A program made the translations under genes and the position numbers. DNA of 64,000 nucleotides, from assembly GCA_965247055.1 (NCBI GenBank), contig CBDFGE010000003.1, positions 62,001 to 126,000 on the forward strand, read 5' to 3'. Below the pieces are notes generated by a model, which was not told the DNA's origin, searched no databases, and was given only the letters and a program-made list of their open reading frames with translations. Origin of the DNA: CBDFGE01 sp965247055. Its GTDB lineage: Bacteria > Chloroflexota > Dehalococcoidia > Lucifugimonadales > JAGWBF01. Shown piece by piece: positions 52,106 through 60,784 of the stretch; position 1 is the stretch's first letter, and each line of letters begins with the position of its first letter.

Positions 52106-52167
52106 GTTATTGGAGGATCGAGCCGTCCATAGCGTGATGGGGCGGTCCCCATCGGCAGGCCAGCCCT

Positions 52168-52242
52168 GCCGAGGTAGCTCAGGGGTAGAGCAGTGGACTG
52201 AAAATCCACGTGTCGTCGGTTCGATTCCGACCCTCGGCACCA
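52168..52242 (+). tRNA. tRNA-Phe (GAA), CCA encoded
   Basis: A full cloverleaf: acceptor GCCGAGG/CCTCGGC, D stem GCTC/GAGC, anticodon stem GTGGA/TCCAC around CTGAAAA (anticodon GAA), T stem GTCGG/CCGAC with TTCGATT loop, discriminator A and genomic CCA. Confidence 0.95.
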
Positions 52243-52267
52243 GGGCCCGCACGTAGGGCCTCGGCGA

Positions 52268-52342
52268 GCGGAAGTGGCTCAGTGGTAGAGCATCTCCTTG
52301 CCAAGGAGAGGGTCGTGGGTTCGAATCCCATCTTCCGCTCCA
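52268..52342 (+). tRNA. tRNA-Gly (GCC), CCA encoded
   Basis: Acceptor GCGGAAG/CTTCCGC, anticodon stem TCTCC/GGAGA around TTGCCAA (anticodon GCC), T stem GTGGG/CCCAT (one G-T pair) with TTCGAAT loop, discriminator T and genomic CCA. It follows tRNA-Phe by 25 bp and marks the left border of a mobile-element region. Confidence 0.95.
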
Positions 52343-52360
52343 AATGTCAGATATAAAGTA

Positions 52361-52388
52361 AGGCCCCAGGGAAGTCCTGGGGCCTTTT
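52361..52388 (+). terminator. Terminator after the tRNA pair
   Basis: GGCCCCAGG, loop GAAGT, CCTGGGGCC, then TTTT: a classical factor-independent terminator 20 bp after tRNA-Gly. Confidence 0.85.
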
Positions 52389-52442
52389 CGTTGCCCGTGC
52401 TGTACCAGTTTTTGTACCAATTCATGCCGAAAAAGGTGCTAA

Positions 52443-53644
52443 GGATATTCTGAACAAGTCTGGGCATAGTAGCATAGAGAATAGCACTGTGTTCGGGGAG
52501 ATAATTGATGGACCAGCCAACATTTGCGGACTTGGAATACGAGAGGAAGAAGCGCAAGACCCGCCGGGAGATATTCCTGGAGCGCATGGATGCTCTGATA
52601 CCGTGGGAACAGATGGAAGAGCGCATCCGTCCGTTCTATCCCAAGGCGGGCCGAGGCCGTCGACCATATGAGTTGTCGGCGATGGTGCGGATACACTGCG
52701 TGCAGTTGTTCTACAACTTGAGCGATCCTGGTATGGAGGACATGCTCTACGAGGTCGAGTCGGTGAGACGGTTCGTAGGGTTGAAGCTGTCGGGCCCGCT
52801 GCCGGACGAGACGACGATTCTGAACTTCCGCCATCTGCTGGAAGAGCATGAGTTGGGGCAGAGTCTGTTCGAGGAGATCAACCGTCATCTGGAGTCCCAG
52901 GGACTGCGGCTTCGGGAGGGGACGATCGTGGACGCGAGCATCATAGAGGCGCCGTCATCGACGAAGAATCGTGCGGGTGAGCGAGACCCTGAGATGCACC
53001 AGACGAAGAAGGGGAACGAGTGGCGCTTCGGGATGAAAGTACACGTAGGCGCTGACGCTGAGACGGGAGTGGTACACAGCATGACTACGACGCCAGCTAA
53101 CGTGCATGATGTGACAGAAGCGCACCGATTGCTGCACGGTGGAGAGAAACGAGTGTGGGGGGATGCGGGGTATCAGGGAGTGGACAAGCGGTTGGAGAAT
53201 CGAGAGTTGGATGTGGAGTGGCGAGTGGCGATGAGGCCCGGCCGGCGACGGCACCTGGAGCCTGGCAGCTACGAGGCGTTGGTGGAGAAGCGCAAAGCGT
53301 CGGTCAGAGCGAAAGTGGAGCATCCGTTCCTGTACGTGAAGCGGCGCTTTGGCTACGCCAAGGTGCGCTACCGAGGGTTGGCTAAGAACGCGCAACGGCT
53401 GGCATTGCTACTGGGGCTGGCCAACTTGATGACGGCAGAGCGCCGTCTGGCGACATGAGAGGGGCGCAGTGCGCAAATCACGGCCGGGGAGCCGCGATGG
53501 CTCCGAAAAGCCGCTTCGAGGCCACAACAGACACGGTCTGAACGCCTCAACCACGACCTGGAACGTCACAAAGATGCCTGAACGTCTCCAAAGAACGGAA
53601 CCACTCTGCCCATCCACGCTTGCGCCGAGTTGTTCAGAGGTTCC
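52443..53644 (+). mobile_element. Complete IS5-family insertion sequence
   Basis: About 1202 bp with imperfect terminal inverted repeats: left GGATATTCTGAACAA, right end reading inward GGAACCTCTGAACAA. Flanks are CTAA on the left and CTAG on the right, which fits the YTAR target type of this family. It encodes one intact transposase. It lies just past the tRNA terminator. Confidence 0.8.
52508..53458 (+). CDS. IS5-family DDE transposase
   Basis: A 316-residue transposase. Supporting stretches are LSAMVRIHCVQLFYNLSDPG (N-terminal DUF772-type region), PDETTILNFRHLLEEHELGQ, the first DDE Asp in GTIVDASIIEAPSSTKN, the second in RVWGDAGYQGVDKR, and the Glu region RAKVEHPFLYVKRRFGYAKV. The ATG at 52508 is preceded by GGGGAG; a TTG sits just before. 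It appears intact. Confidence 0.88.
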   Translation: MDQPTFADLEYERKKRKTRREIFLERMDALIPWEQMEERIRPFYPKAGRGRRPYELSAMVRIHCVQLFYNLSDPGMEDMLYEVESVRRFVGLKLSGPLPDETTILNFRHLLEEHELGQSLFEEINRHLESQGLRLREGTIVDASIIEAPSSTKNRAGERDPEMHQTKKGNEWRFGMKVHVGADAETGVVHSMTTTPANVHDVTEAHRLLHGGEKRVWGDAGYQGVDKRLENRELDVEWRVAMRPGRRRHLEPGSYEALVEKRKASVRAKVEHPFLYVKRRFGYAKVRYRGLAKNAQRLALLLGLANLMTAERRLAT

Positions 53645-53845
53645 CTAGCAATCGCGTCCCTTCGGCCATCTTTTCCTCAACCGGATTGGGCGGCCTCGGC
53701 GGGACCGTGCTAGGGGATGACTTTCGTTCGTTTGCCTCCTGCCTAACGGATTCCCATCGGCGCTCTGAATCTTCAGCCTCTTCGTGTCTGCCGAGCTTCT
53801 TTAGAGCGGATTGGAGTCGGATGGCAATAGTGGACACCAAACCTT

Positions 53846-54169
53846 TCAAGCTGCGAGTAATCCTGCATAGAATCTTTGTTGAAAGGCCGCAGGTGACAGG
53901 AATCCCAGCCTGGCCTGGCGGCGCTGCCTGTTATAGAAGATCTCGATATATTCTGTAATATCTCGAATTGCTTCCTGTCTACTTCGATAATGACGGTGAT
54001 GGACTAGCTCCTGCTTGAGTGTTCCCTAGAAGCTCTCCATCGGCGCATTATCAAAACAGTTCCCTTTCCCGCTCATGGATGATCTCAGGCCAGAGCGCTC
54101 CATAAGATTTCTGTACTCCTGGGAGCAATACTGAGAGCCCCGGTCAGAGTGATGCATCAGTCCCTCAAG
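53846..54169 (-). pseudogene. C-terminal remnant of an IS3-family orfB
   Basis: The minus strand reads LMHHSDRGSQYCSQEYRNLM, SGKGNCFDNAPMESF, an amber stop, GTLKQELVHHRHYRSRQEAI and RQARLGFLSPAAFQQRF, the DDE end of an IS3 (IS150-like) transposase. The N-terminal part is missing; the sequence ends at the border of the inserted IS3 copy at 54170. It carries one stop and is clearly dead. Confidence 0.8.
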
Positions 54170-54181
54170 TGGACCCCATGA

Positions 54182-55117
54182 TCAGGACAGCGGTGAGGCT
54201 AAAATAAGAGAGTCTACCGCTGGGGTGTCTTGTAAACCTTCATCCGATGGTAAGGCTCGTGGATGTTCCAGTAAACACCTTTGTGGGCTCACTGCATGGA
54301 ACACCTGACCCGGTGACCGATAGCCCAGGGCTTGATGGGGCCGCTCTTGGTTGTAGAAGGCCAGATAAGCCCCAATCCCCTTTCTGGCCTCAGTCCCATT
54401 TTGGTATGCCTTCAGGTACACCTCCTCGTACTTGATGCTGCGCCACAGCCGTTCCACGAAGACGTTGTCCATGCACCGGCCCCTGCCGTCCATGCTCACT
54501 TGAACGCCTTGCGCCAGCAGCATGCTGGTGAAGGCCTCGCTGGTGAACTGGCTGCCCTGGTCGGTGTTGAAGATCTGTGGCCGACCCTTGCTCAAGGCCT
54601 CTTCCAGAGCCGCAACACAGAAGTCTACCTCCAGGGTGTTGGACAGCCGCCAGGCCAACACGTAGCGGCTGTGCCAGTCCATGATGGCCACCAAGTAGAG
54701 GAAACCCCGAGCCATGGGTATGTAGGTGATGTCGGTGGCCCACACCTGGTTGACCCGGTTGATCTCCAGCCCCCTGAGCAAGTACGGATAGACCTTATGC
54801 CCTGGGTTTGGCTTGCTGGTGTTGGGACGCCGGTAGATGGCCTCCAGGCCTATCAGCTGCATCAGCCGGCGGACCCGCTTGCGGTTGACCTGGTGTCCGT
54901 GATTGCTGAGCCAGGCAGTCATCCTTCTGGAGCCGTAGAAAGGTGTCTTCAGGTACTGTTGGTCTATGAGGGCCATCAACTCCAAGTCCTCGGCGCCGGC
55001 CTCGGTTGGCAGGTAGTACAACGAGGAGCGGCTGATACCCAGCAAGGCGCACTGGCGCACCAGAGACAGCTTCGGTTCTTCTCGGTCAATCATGGCCCGG
55101 CGTTGGGACCGGCTCAC
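54182..55117 (-). CDS. IS3 orfB integrase-type transposase (copy 1)
   Basis: A 311-residue DDE transposase (rve domain) with HTH_21-like FYGSRRMTAWLSNHGHQVNR, first Asp in VWATDITYIPMARGFLYLV, second in FNTDQGSQFTSEAF and Glu in DNVFVERLWRSIKYEEVYL. It overlaps orfA by 4 bases (ATGA-type), so it may be made by coupling or by frameshift fusion as in other IS3 elements. It appears intact. Confidence 0.9.
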   Translation of the reverse strand: MSRSQRRAMIDREEPKLSLVRQCALLGISRSSLYYLPTEAGAEDLELMALIDQQYLKTPFYGSRRMTAWLSNHGHQVNRKRVRRLMQLIGLEAIYRRPNTSKPNPGHKVYPYLLRGLEINRVNQVWATDITYIPMARGFLYLVAIMDWHSRYVLAWRLSNTLEVDFCVAALEEALSKGRPQIFNTDQGSQFTSEAFTSMLLAQGVQVSMDGRGRCMDNVFVERLWRSIKYEEVYLKAYQNGTEARKGIGAYLAFYNQERPHQALGYRSPGQVFHAVSPQRCLLEHPRALPSDEGLQDTPAVDSLILASPLS

Positions 55118-55398
55118 AACCCGAAGCTCCGTGACAAAAAATCCCGTTCCACCTTGAGTTGCCCAATCTGTTGGTAGAGCTGGGCAGTGAGGACCTCTTG
55201 GTCCTTCTCCTGGCGTCCACCACCATTTTCAAAGAGGTGCGGCGCCCCCTGAGTCAAGGCCTTCTTCCAGGCATGGATCTGGCTCGGGTGGACTTCAAAC
55301 CGGCTGGCCAGCTCTGCAATGGTGTGCTCCCCCTGGAGCGCGGCCAAAGCCACTTTGGCCTTGAAGACTGGGCTGTGCTTCTTACGTGTTTGCTTCAT
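55114..55398 (-). CDS. IS3 orfA (copy 1)
   Basis: A 94-residue helix-turn-helix protein, MKQTRKKHSPVFKAKVALAA and IAELASRFEVHPSQIHAWKK, followed by a leucine-zipper-like tail (QIGQLKVERDFLSRSF). Identical to the orfA of copy 2 at 59609. It binds the element ends with OrfB. Confidence 0.9.
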   Translation of the reverse strand: MKQTRKKHSPVFKAKVALAALQGEHTIAELASRFEVHPSQIHAWKKALTQGAPHLFENGGGRQEKDQEVLTAQLYQQIGQLKVERDFLSRSFGL

Positions 55399-55472
55399 GT
55401 CCTGCTCCTTGTTTCCGTCCTATTTTAGGAGCGGGACTCTCTCTTAGCCACCTGTCCGAATTTTGGGGTCCA

Positions 55473-55762
55473 CCTCAGTGGAGGACCTCCGCACGTGTCT
55501 GCAAGAAGGAACGATGCTAGAGCGAAAAGCCCTCATTCGGAACTTCGTGAAGGGCATCGAAATCGCTGGCGACGAAGCTACCCTTACCTACACGATACCC
55601 ATGCCAAGGGATGGTGTGACCAGTGAGGGGGCCTCGGTTCTTGATTTTGTACAGTCCGGCCCACCAACGTGTACTGAACTGCGAACTACTGGGCCGTGGA
55701 GAGCCACCTCTGCGGCGTCTCCGCCCCCTATCGGGCTGTCCGGCGGCGTGGGTAGGGTGTAG
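55473..55762 (+). pseudogene. C-terminal fragment of a large serine recombinase
   Basis: The plus strand directly after the IS border reads EDLRTCLQEGTMLERKALIR, NFVKGIEIAGDEATLTYTIP and ASVLDFVQSGPP, the C-terminal end of a phage or ICE-type serine recombinase. The rest was lost at the IS3 border. The tail after about 55670 runs antisense into the next recombinase remnant. Confidence 0.65.
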
Positions 55763-56907
55763 AAGACCGTCGCCTTTCCTGGCTTGACCTTGATCTCCTT
55801 GACGAAGGACTTGATGAAGGCCCTCGATTCGGTGATTTCGCTGGTCATCAGGAAGTCGCTCATGTCCTCGGCGAAGGCGGCGATGGTGTCCACGTTGTCC
55901 AGCACGGCCCGGCGCTCTGAGAGCAATGCCCTGGCCTCCTCTACGGCGATCTCCAGCTTCTCCTGACGCTCCCGGTGCTCTCTGATGCGGGAGGTGGCGT
56001 CGGATATGTCGAGTTCCGAGTTCTCGATGACGTGCCACACCCGGTCCAAGCGCCGCCGCACCTCGATAAGCTCCGCTTCGATGTTTTCCAGCCTCTCCCG
56101 CTGCTCAGCAGCCACCCCGTCCATCTCCTCGTCCATCAGTCTAACCAGGTCCCGGATGTTGCTTTCCGTGAGGATGTTTGCGCGAATCTGGTCAATCATC
56201 AGCTTCTCAAAGCGCTTGGAGTTGAGGCGAGGCGTCTTGCAAGTTCCCTTGCCCTTTTTCAGCAGTGAGTGGCAGACGTAGTAGCTGTACTTGCCGCTTT
56301 TGGCCTCAGCCGCAGTGAGCGCCTTTCCGCACTTCTCACATTTCACCAAGCCGCTGAGGAGATAGGGGCTGGATGCCCGCCGGGGGTTGACCCTGGCCGG
56401 GGCCTTGGAGCGAAGGGAGCGGGTGATGCGTCGGAACTCCTGCTTGGTGACTATTGCGGGGAATGCGTCCTCCACCCGCACAGGCGGCGCTCCGTCCTTG
56501 GCATCGACGCCCCAGACCAGCGTTCCTGTATACGCTTCGTTGGAGAGGATGCGGTGCACAGTGGACTTCAACCAATGCTTGCCCGTTGAGGTGGGGATGC
56601 CCTCACCATTCAGCGTCTTGGTGATGTCCAGGGTGCTCTTGCCCTGTAGGGCCATCTGGAAGATGCGCCGGATCACTGAGTCCGCCGGCGGGTCTAGCTC
56701 CAGCTTGGGCCGCTTCTTGGCTCCGTCCTGGACCGACACCTTCCTGTAGCCGAAGGGAGCGTAGGTGGAGACCCAGAAGCCCCGTATGGCGGCTTCCCGC
56801 ATCCCTCGGACGACTTCTTGGGCCAAGATATCGGTTATCCAATCGACACAAAGCACTGGGTATTCGTGGGCCGTCGATTTGGATGCAACGAGCGGGGACA
56901 GTCGCAA
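55588..56907 (-). pseudogene. Large serine recombinase missing its catalytic domain
   Basis: The 439-residue frame has the recombinase domain (LAQEVVRGMREAAIRGFWVS, APFGYRKV, DITKTLNGEGIPTSTGKHWL), the zinc ribbon (KCEKCGKALTAAEAKSGKYS, YYVCHSLLKKGKGTC) and a coiled coil. The N-terminal resolvase domain with the catalytic Ser is absent: homology starts near 56840, and the first 20 residues are unrelated. Intact relatives exceed 500 residues. The 3' end overlaps the opposite recombinase fragment, so the true C-terminus is uncertain. Confidence 0.8.
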
Positions 56908-57110
56908 GCGCGACAGCGGGAATTAGGCCTGAAGCGCCACCAACTACCGCTGCCCGAGTCCCGCGCTTCTGATTTCCCAATTCACTCATCTGCAAGCCGG
57001 TCGGAATACCATTGATTCGAATTTTTGAATGTCGGGCAGTCAATGCTTGCTGAAGACCTTCTGGCGCGCACTTCTGTTCGACGCCCGCAAGGTCTGGCGT
57101 TAGGCTGCTT

Positions 57111-59396
57111 CTACCTTGAGATGGCGTAGCCAATCTGCAGATGTACGGCAACTTCGATTTTGGGCGCGGCGTCGAATGGCAGCAACGCGTTAGGGTCTTG
57201 GGACTGTCCACCGCACGCCTCGGTGCTGGTTAAGCCGTAGTTGAAGCCGCCGAGAGGGTACTCTACAACACTCACGACGCCACCACGGACCACGCCGATT
57301 GCCTCAGCCAGACCATCGGCGTTCTTGTCAGTCTGCAGGGCGGCATCCCGGCGGGCCAGCGCCAGACCCGCGTTGCAGCTCTCTTCCGATAGGCTAAAGC
57401 GTACCCCGCTGTGCTCGGAGCGTCTGAGCACGTCCTCCACGGCGCCAAGGATGACGTCACCGATCTCAGGCAGGTCCGCGACCGCTACTTCTACGGATAT
57501 CTGGACCGGCTCGTAGGGCTGACGCCCCGAAACGATCTCGATGTCGCCGCTGACGATCCCTAATTCTGTGAGCTTGTCTATCACGTCCGCACGATCCTCC
57601 ATAGAGAGCGGCTCTGGACCCCTAGGGCCGTAGAAGCGTTGTGGGATCACGACCACATAAGCTTCGTCGGCAGTCACTGTCAGGGAGCTGTTGGCGACCG
57701 CCACGAGACCGGCGGTCTCGTCGGACTGCGGAGCAAATGTGATCTGTAGCGGCAACACGACGTCGACGCTTTGCTCGGCGTCGAATGCCAGCAACGCGTA
57801 GGGGTCCGGGAATAATCCGCCACACCTATCGGTACTGTCTAGGCCATAACCGAATCTGCTGAGCGGGTCCTCGACCGCACCTATCACTCCACCCCGGACC
57901 ATACCAAGTGCCGCAGCCAGGTCGTCGGCCTTCCTATCGATCTGGGAAATCGCATCCCGGCGGGCCAGCGCAAGTGCCCTGTCACAATTCTCCTCCGACA
58001 GGCCAAAACGAACTCCACTGCGCTCTGAGCGTCTGACCCCATCCTCCACGGCACCGAGGATAAGGTCACCGATCTCGGGCAGGTCCTCCATCTGCACTTC
58101 CACCGAAATAGTTTCCAGGCCATACAGCTGCCCGGACTCGAACTGGATATCATCCTCGCCGATGCCCATGTCCATCAGATTCTGTACGACATCGTCACGG
58201 TCCTCGTTTGATAGATTTTCTGGGCCTCCGGGGCCGTAGAACTGTTCGGGAATTACGACTATGTAGGCCTCGTCCGCTGTTGACATCACTGAGCCATTAG
58301 CCGTAGCCGTGATACCTCCGGTTTGTTCAGACTCGGGGCCGTAGGTAATCCGCATCCGTAGTGATACTTCGACCTCGGGGTCGGCGTCGAACGGTATTAG
58401 CGGCGTTTGGTAAGGGTGAAACTGTCCGCCGCCACACTTGTCTAGGCTAGGGAGTCCTGGGCCGAAGCTGTTGGCCGGGATTTCGACCGCGATTATGATT
58501 CCGCCTCGGACCACACCGAGCGCTTCGGCTAGGTCGAGGGAGCCTCCTTCGGCCTGAGTAATCGCTTCTTGGCGGGCCGCCGCGAGTGCACGGTCGCAAT
58601 TCTCCCCCGAGACGCTAAAATGAACTCCACTGCGCTCTGAGCGTCTGATCACATCCTCCACGGCATCGAGGATGAGGTCACCGATCTCTGGCAGGTCTTC
58701 GATCTGTACTTCCACCGAAATAGTCTCCGGGTCATACTCCTGCCCGGACTCGAACTCGATATCATCCTCGTCGATGCCGAGGTCCATCAGATTCTGTAAG
58801 ACGTCGTCTCGGTCCTCGTGGGATGTCCTTTCTGGGCCTCCGGGGCCGTAAAACCGATCGGGAATCACGATTACATAGGCCTCGTCCGCCGATACCGTCA
58901 CCGAGCCGTTGGCTGTAACAGTGAGCCCCCCAGACTCGCTGACCTCGTGTGAGATGGGCAGTGCGTTGAAGCCATCAACACCGCTGTATAGAAATGCTGC
59001 AGGCCCGAGCGCAGGCACATCCTGGACCTCGACCACCTGGCTCTGCGGCCCATCGACTGAAGTCGGCCCCGCAGGCAATTCCGTATCCTCACTAGTCTCA
59101 GTTTCAACATCGAGTACGGTGAGCAATCCCTCAGACAGGCTATCCATTGTCCGTTGAAGGACTGTTTCGACTATGGCCTCGATGTCCGGCGTGGGCGCAG
59201 GGGTCGGGGTAGGTATCGCTCCCAATGCCTCTCGCACGGCCATTTCGACGATGGCTTCGACATCCGGAGTTGGGGCGGATGGGGGCTGTGTTTCGCCGCC
59301 AGTTGATGCCCTATCGTCGTTGGTGCAGGCTGCTGCTACGACCGTCCCCAGCAGTAGGATGAGTATAAAGAAGCTAGTCAGTCGAAATGGTTGCAT
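57111..59396 (-). CDS. Lipoprotein with three tandem SIMPL (DUF541) domains
   Basis: A 761-residue protein with a lipoprotein signal (MQPFRLTSFFILILLLGTVV, Cys24 after AAA). A linker with two copies of TPDxEAIVExxxxxA-type helices (about 43-85) follows. Then come three SIMPL domains of about 190-200 residues, each beginning TANGSVTVSADEAYVIVIP, TANGSVMSTADEAYIVVIPE or NSSLTVTADEAYVVVIPQ and each with a Cys near CxRALAxAR and a DKCGG, DRCGG or EACGG motif. Single-domain SIMPL proteins are usual; three in one chain are not. It lies between inverted IS3 copies, with no adjacent gene on the same strand. Confidence 0.85.
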   Translation of the reverse strand: MQPFRLTSFFILILLLGTVVAAACTNDDRASTGGETQPPSAPTPDVEAIVEMAVREALGAIPTPTPAPTPDIEAIVETVLQRTMDSLSEGLLTVLDVETETSEDTELPAGPTSVDGPQSQVVEVQDVPALGPAAFLYSGVDGFNALPISHEVSESGGLTVTANGSVTVSADEAYVIVIPDRFYGPGGPERTSHEDRDDVLQNLMDLGIDEDDIEFESGQEYDPETISVEVQIEDLPEIGDLILDAVEDVIRRSERSGVHFSVSGENCDRALAAARQEAITQAEGGSLDLAEALGVVRGGIIIAVEIPANSFGPGLPSLDKCGGGQFHPYQTPLIPFDADPEVEVSLRMRITYGPESEQTGGITATANGSVMSTADEAYIVVIPEQFYGPGGPENLSNEDRDDVVQNLMDMGIGEDDIQFESGQLYGLETISVEVQMEDLPEIGDLILGAVEDGVRRSERSGVRFGLSEENCDRALALARRDAISQIDRKADDLAAALGMVRGGVIGAVEDPLSRFGYGLDSTDRCGGLFPDPYALLAFDAEQSVDVVLPLQITFAPQSDETAGLVAVANSSLTVTADEAYVVVIPQRFYGPRGPEPLSMEDRADVIDKLTELGIVSGDIEIVSGRQPYEPVQISVEVAVADLPEIGDVILGAVEDVLRRSEHSGVRFSLSEESCNAGLALARRDAALQTDKNADGLAEAIGVVRGGVVSVVEYPLGGFNYGLTSTEACGGQSQDPNALLPFDAAPKIEVAVHLQIGYAISR

Positions 59397-59534
59397 TCTC
59401 GCCCTCCTTGGACACGTTCGGAGAACTCCCGTTTGTGCATGTTAAGGTCGTGCCTTGTGATCCGGAATTCCACAGATAGCTCCGTGCCTTCGCAAGTATT
59501 ATACTCCGGGATGACGCAAACTGTATGTGTGAGG

Positions 59535-60637
59535 TGGACCCCAAAATTCGGACAGGTGGCTAAGAGAGAGTCCCGCTCCTAAAATAGGACGGAAACAAGG
59601 AGCAGGACATGAAGCAAACACGTAAGAAGCACAGCCCAGTCTTCAAGGCCAAAGTGGCTTTGGCCGCGCTCCAGGGGGAGCACACCATTGCAGAGCTGGC
59701 CAGCCGGTTTGAAGTCCACCCGAGCCAGATCCATGCCTGGAAGAAGGCCTTGACTCAGGGGGCGCCGCACCTCTTTGAAAATGGTGGTGGACGCCAGGAG
59801 AAGGACCAAGAGGTCCTCACTGCCCAGCTCTACCAACAGATTGGGCAGCTCAAGGTGGAACGGGATTTTTTGTCACGGAGCTTCGGGTTGTGAGCCGGTC
59901 CCAACGCCGGGCCATGATTGACCGAGAAGAACCGAAGCTGTCTCTGGTACGCCAGTGCGCCTTGCTGGGTAGAAGCCGCTCCTCGTTGTACTACCTGCCA
60001 ACCGAGGCCGGCGCCGAGGACTTGGAGTTGATGGCCCTCATAGACCAACAGTACCTGAAGACACCTTTCCGGCGTCCCAACACCAGCAAGCCAAACCCAG
60101 GGCATAAGGTCTATCCGTACTTGCTCAGGGGGCTGGAGATCAACCGGGTCAACCAGGTGTGGGCCACCGACATCACCTACATACCCATGGCTCGGGGTTT
60201 CCTCTACTTGGTGGCCATCATGGACTGGCACAGCCGCTACGTGCTGGCCTGGCGGCTGTCCAACACCCTGGAGGTAGACTTCTGTGTTGCGGCTCTGGAA
60301 GAGGCCTTGAGCAAGGGTCGGCCACAGATCTTCAACACCGACCAGGGCAGCCAGTTCACCAGCGAGGCCTTCACCAGCATGCTGCTGGCGCAAGGCGTTC
60401 AAGTGAGCATGGACGGCAGGGGCCGGTGCATGGACAACGTCTTCGTGGAACGGCTGTGGCGCAGCATCAAGTACGAGGAGGTGTACCTGAAGGCATACCA
60501 AAATGGGACTGAGGCCAGAAAGGGGATTGGGGCTTATCTGGCCTTCTACAACCAAGAGCGGCCCCATCAAGCCCTGGGCTATCGGTCACCGGGTCAGGTG
60601 TTCCATGCAGTGAGCCCACAAAGGTGTTTACTGGAAC
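59535..60637 (+). mobile_element. IS3-family element, copy 2, truncated and internally deleted
   Basis: Matches copy 1 from the left end TGGACCCCAAAATTCGGACA but stops matching after CTGGAAC at 60637, so the right 110 or so bases and terminal repeat are lost. orfB also has a 105-bp in-frame deletion near 60070. It cannot transpose alone. Confidence 0.85.
59609..59893 (+). CDS. IS3 orfA (copy 2)
   Basis: A 94-residue protein identical to the copy 1 orfA (helix-turn-helix and zipper). Intact, with AAGGAGCAGG before the ATG. Its partner orfB in this copy is damaged. Confidence 0.9.
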   Translation: MKQTRKKHSPVFKAKVALAALQGEHTIAELASRFEVHPSQIHAWKKALTQGAPHLFENGGGRQEKDQEVLTAQLYQQIGQLKVERDFLSRSFGL

Positions 60638-60642
60638 TGTAG
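59890..60642 (+). pseudogene. IS3 orfB (copy 2), internally deleted and truncated
   Basis: The frame is open for 250 residues but lacks 35 residues of the copy 1 protein after LKTPF (the HTH_21-like linker) and the last residues after CLLE. The DDE residues remain. A Gly-Ile to Gly-Arg change (LLGRSRSSLYYL) is also seen. Likely inactive. Confidence 0.8.
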
Positions 60643-60784
60643 ACCGTCAGCAAAAGTGGGACTGCGATAATCTTTCCCGGGCCTTCTCGGGTCGGGTCTG
60701 ACCCGAAATGGGACCGGCGCAGTGCCTTTAATGTGATCTGTCGACCTCGTTCTCGAGGCGGCCCAACCCGCCCACCGAAGTAGA

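Larger units (their letters stand above)
54170..55472 (-). mobile_element. IS3-family element, copy 1
   Basis: About 1303 bp on the minus strand with orfA and orfB. Ends are TGGACCCCAAAATTCGGACA at the orfA side and TGGACCCCATGATCAGGACA at the orfB side. It cuts an IS3 remnant on one side and a serine recombinase remnant on the other. A second, damaged copy lies at 59535-60637 in the opposite direction. No target duplication is evident. Confidence 0.85.

Noticed and set aside
52279..52626. Minus-strand 115-residue frame ending DGIRTHDPLLGKEMLYH
   Set aside because: It reads the antisense of tRNA-Gly, a common spurious translation, and overlaps the tRNA and the IS5 element.
53634..53849. Minus-strand 71-residue frame MKGLVSTIAIRLQSALKKLG after the IS3 remnant
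   Set aside because: Sits partly inside the IS5 end, no recognisable domain; probably non-coding leftover between elements.
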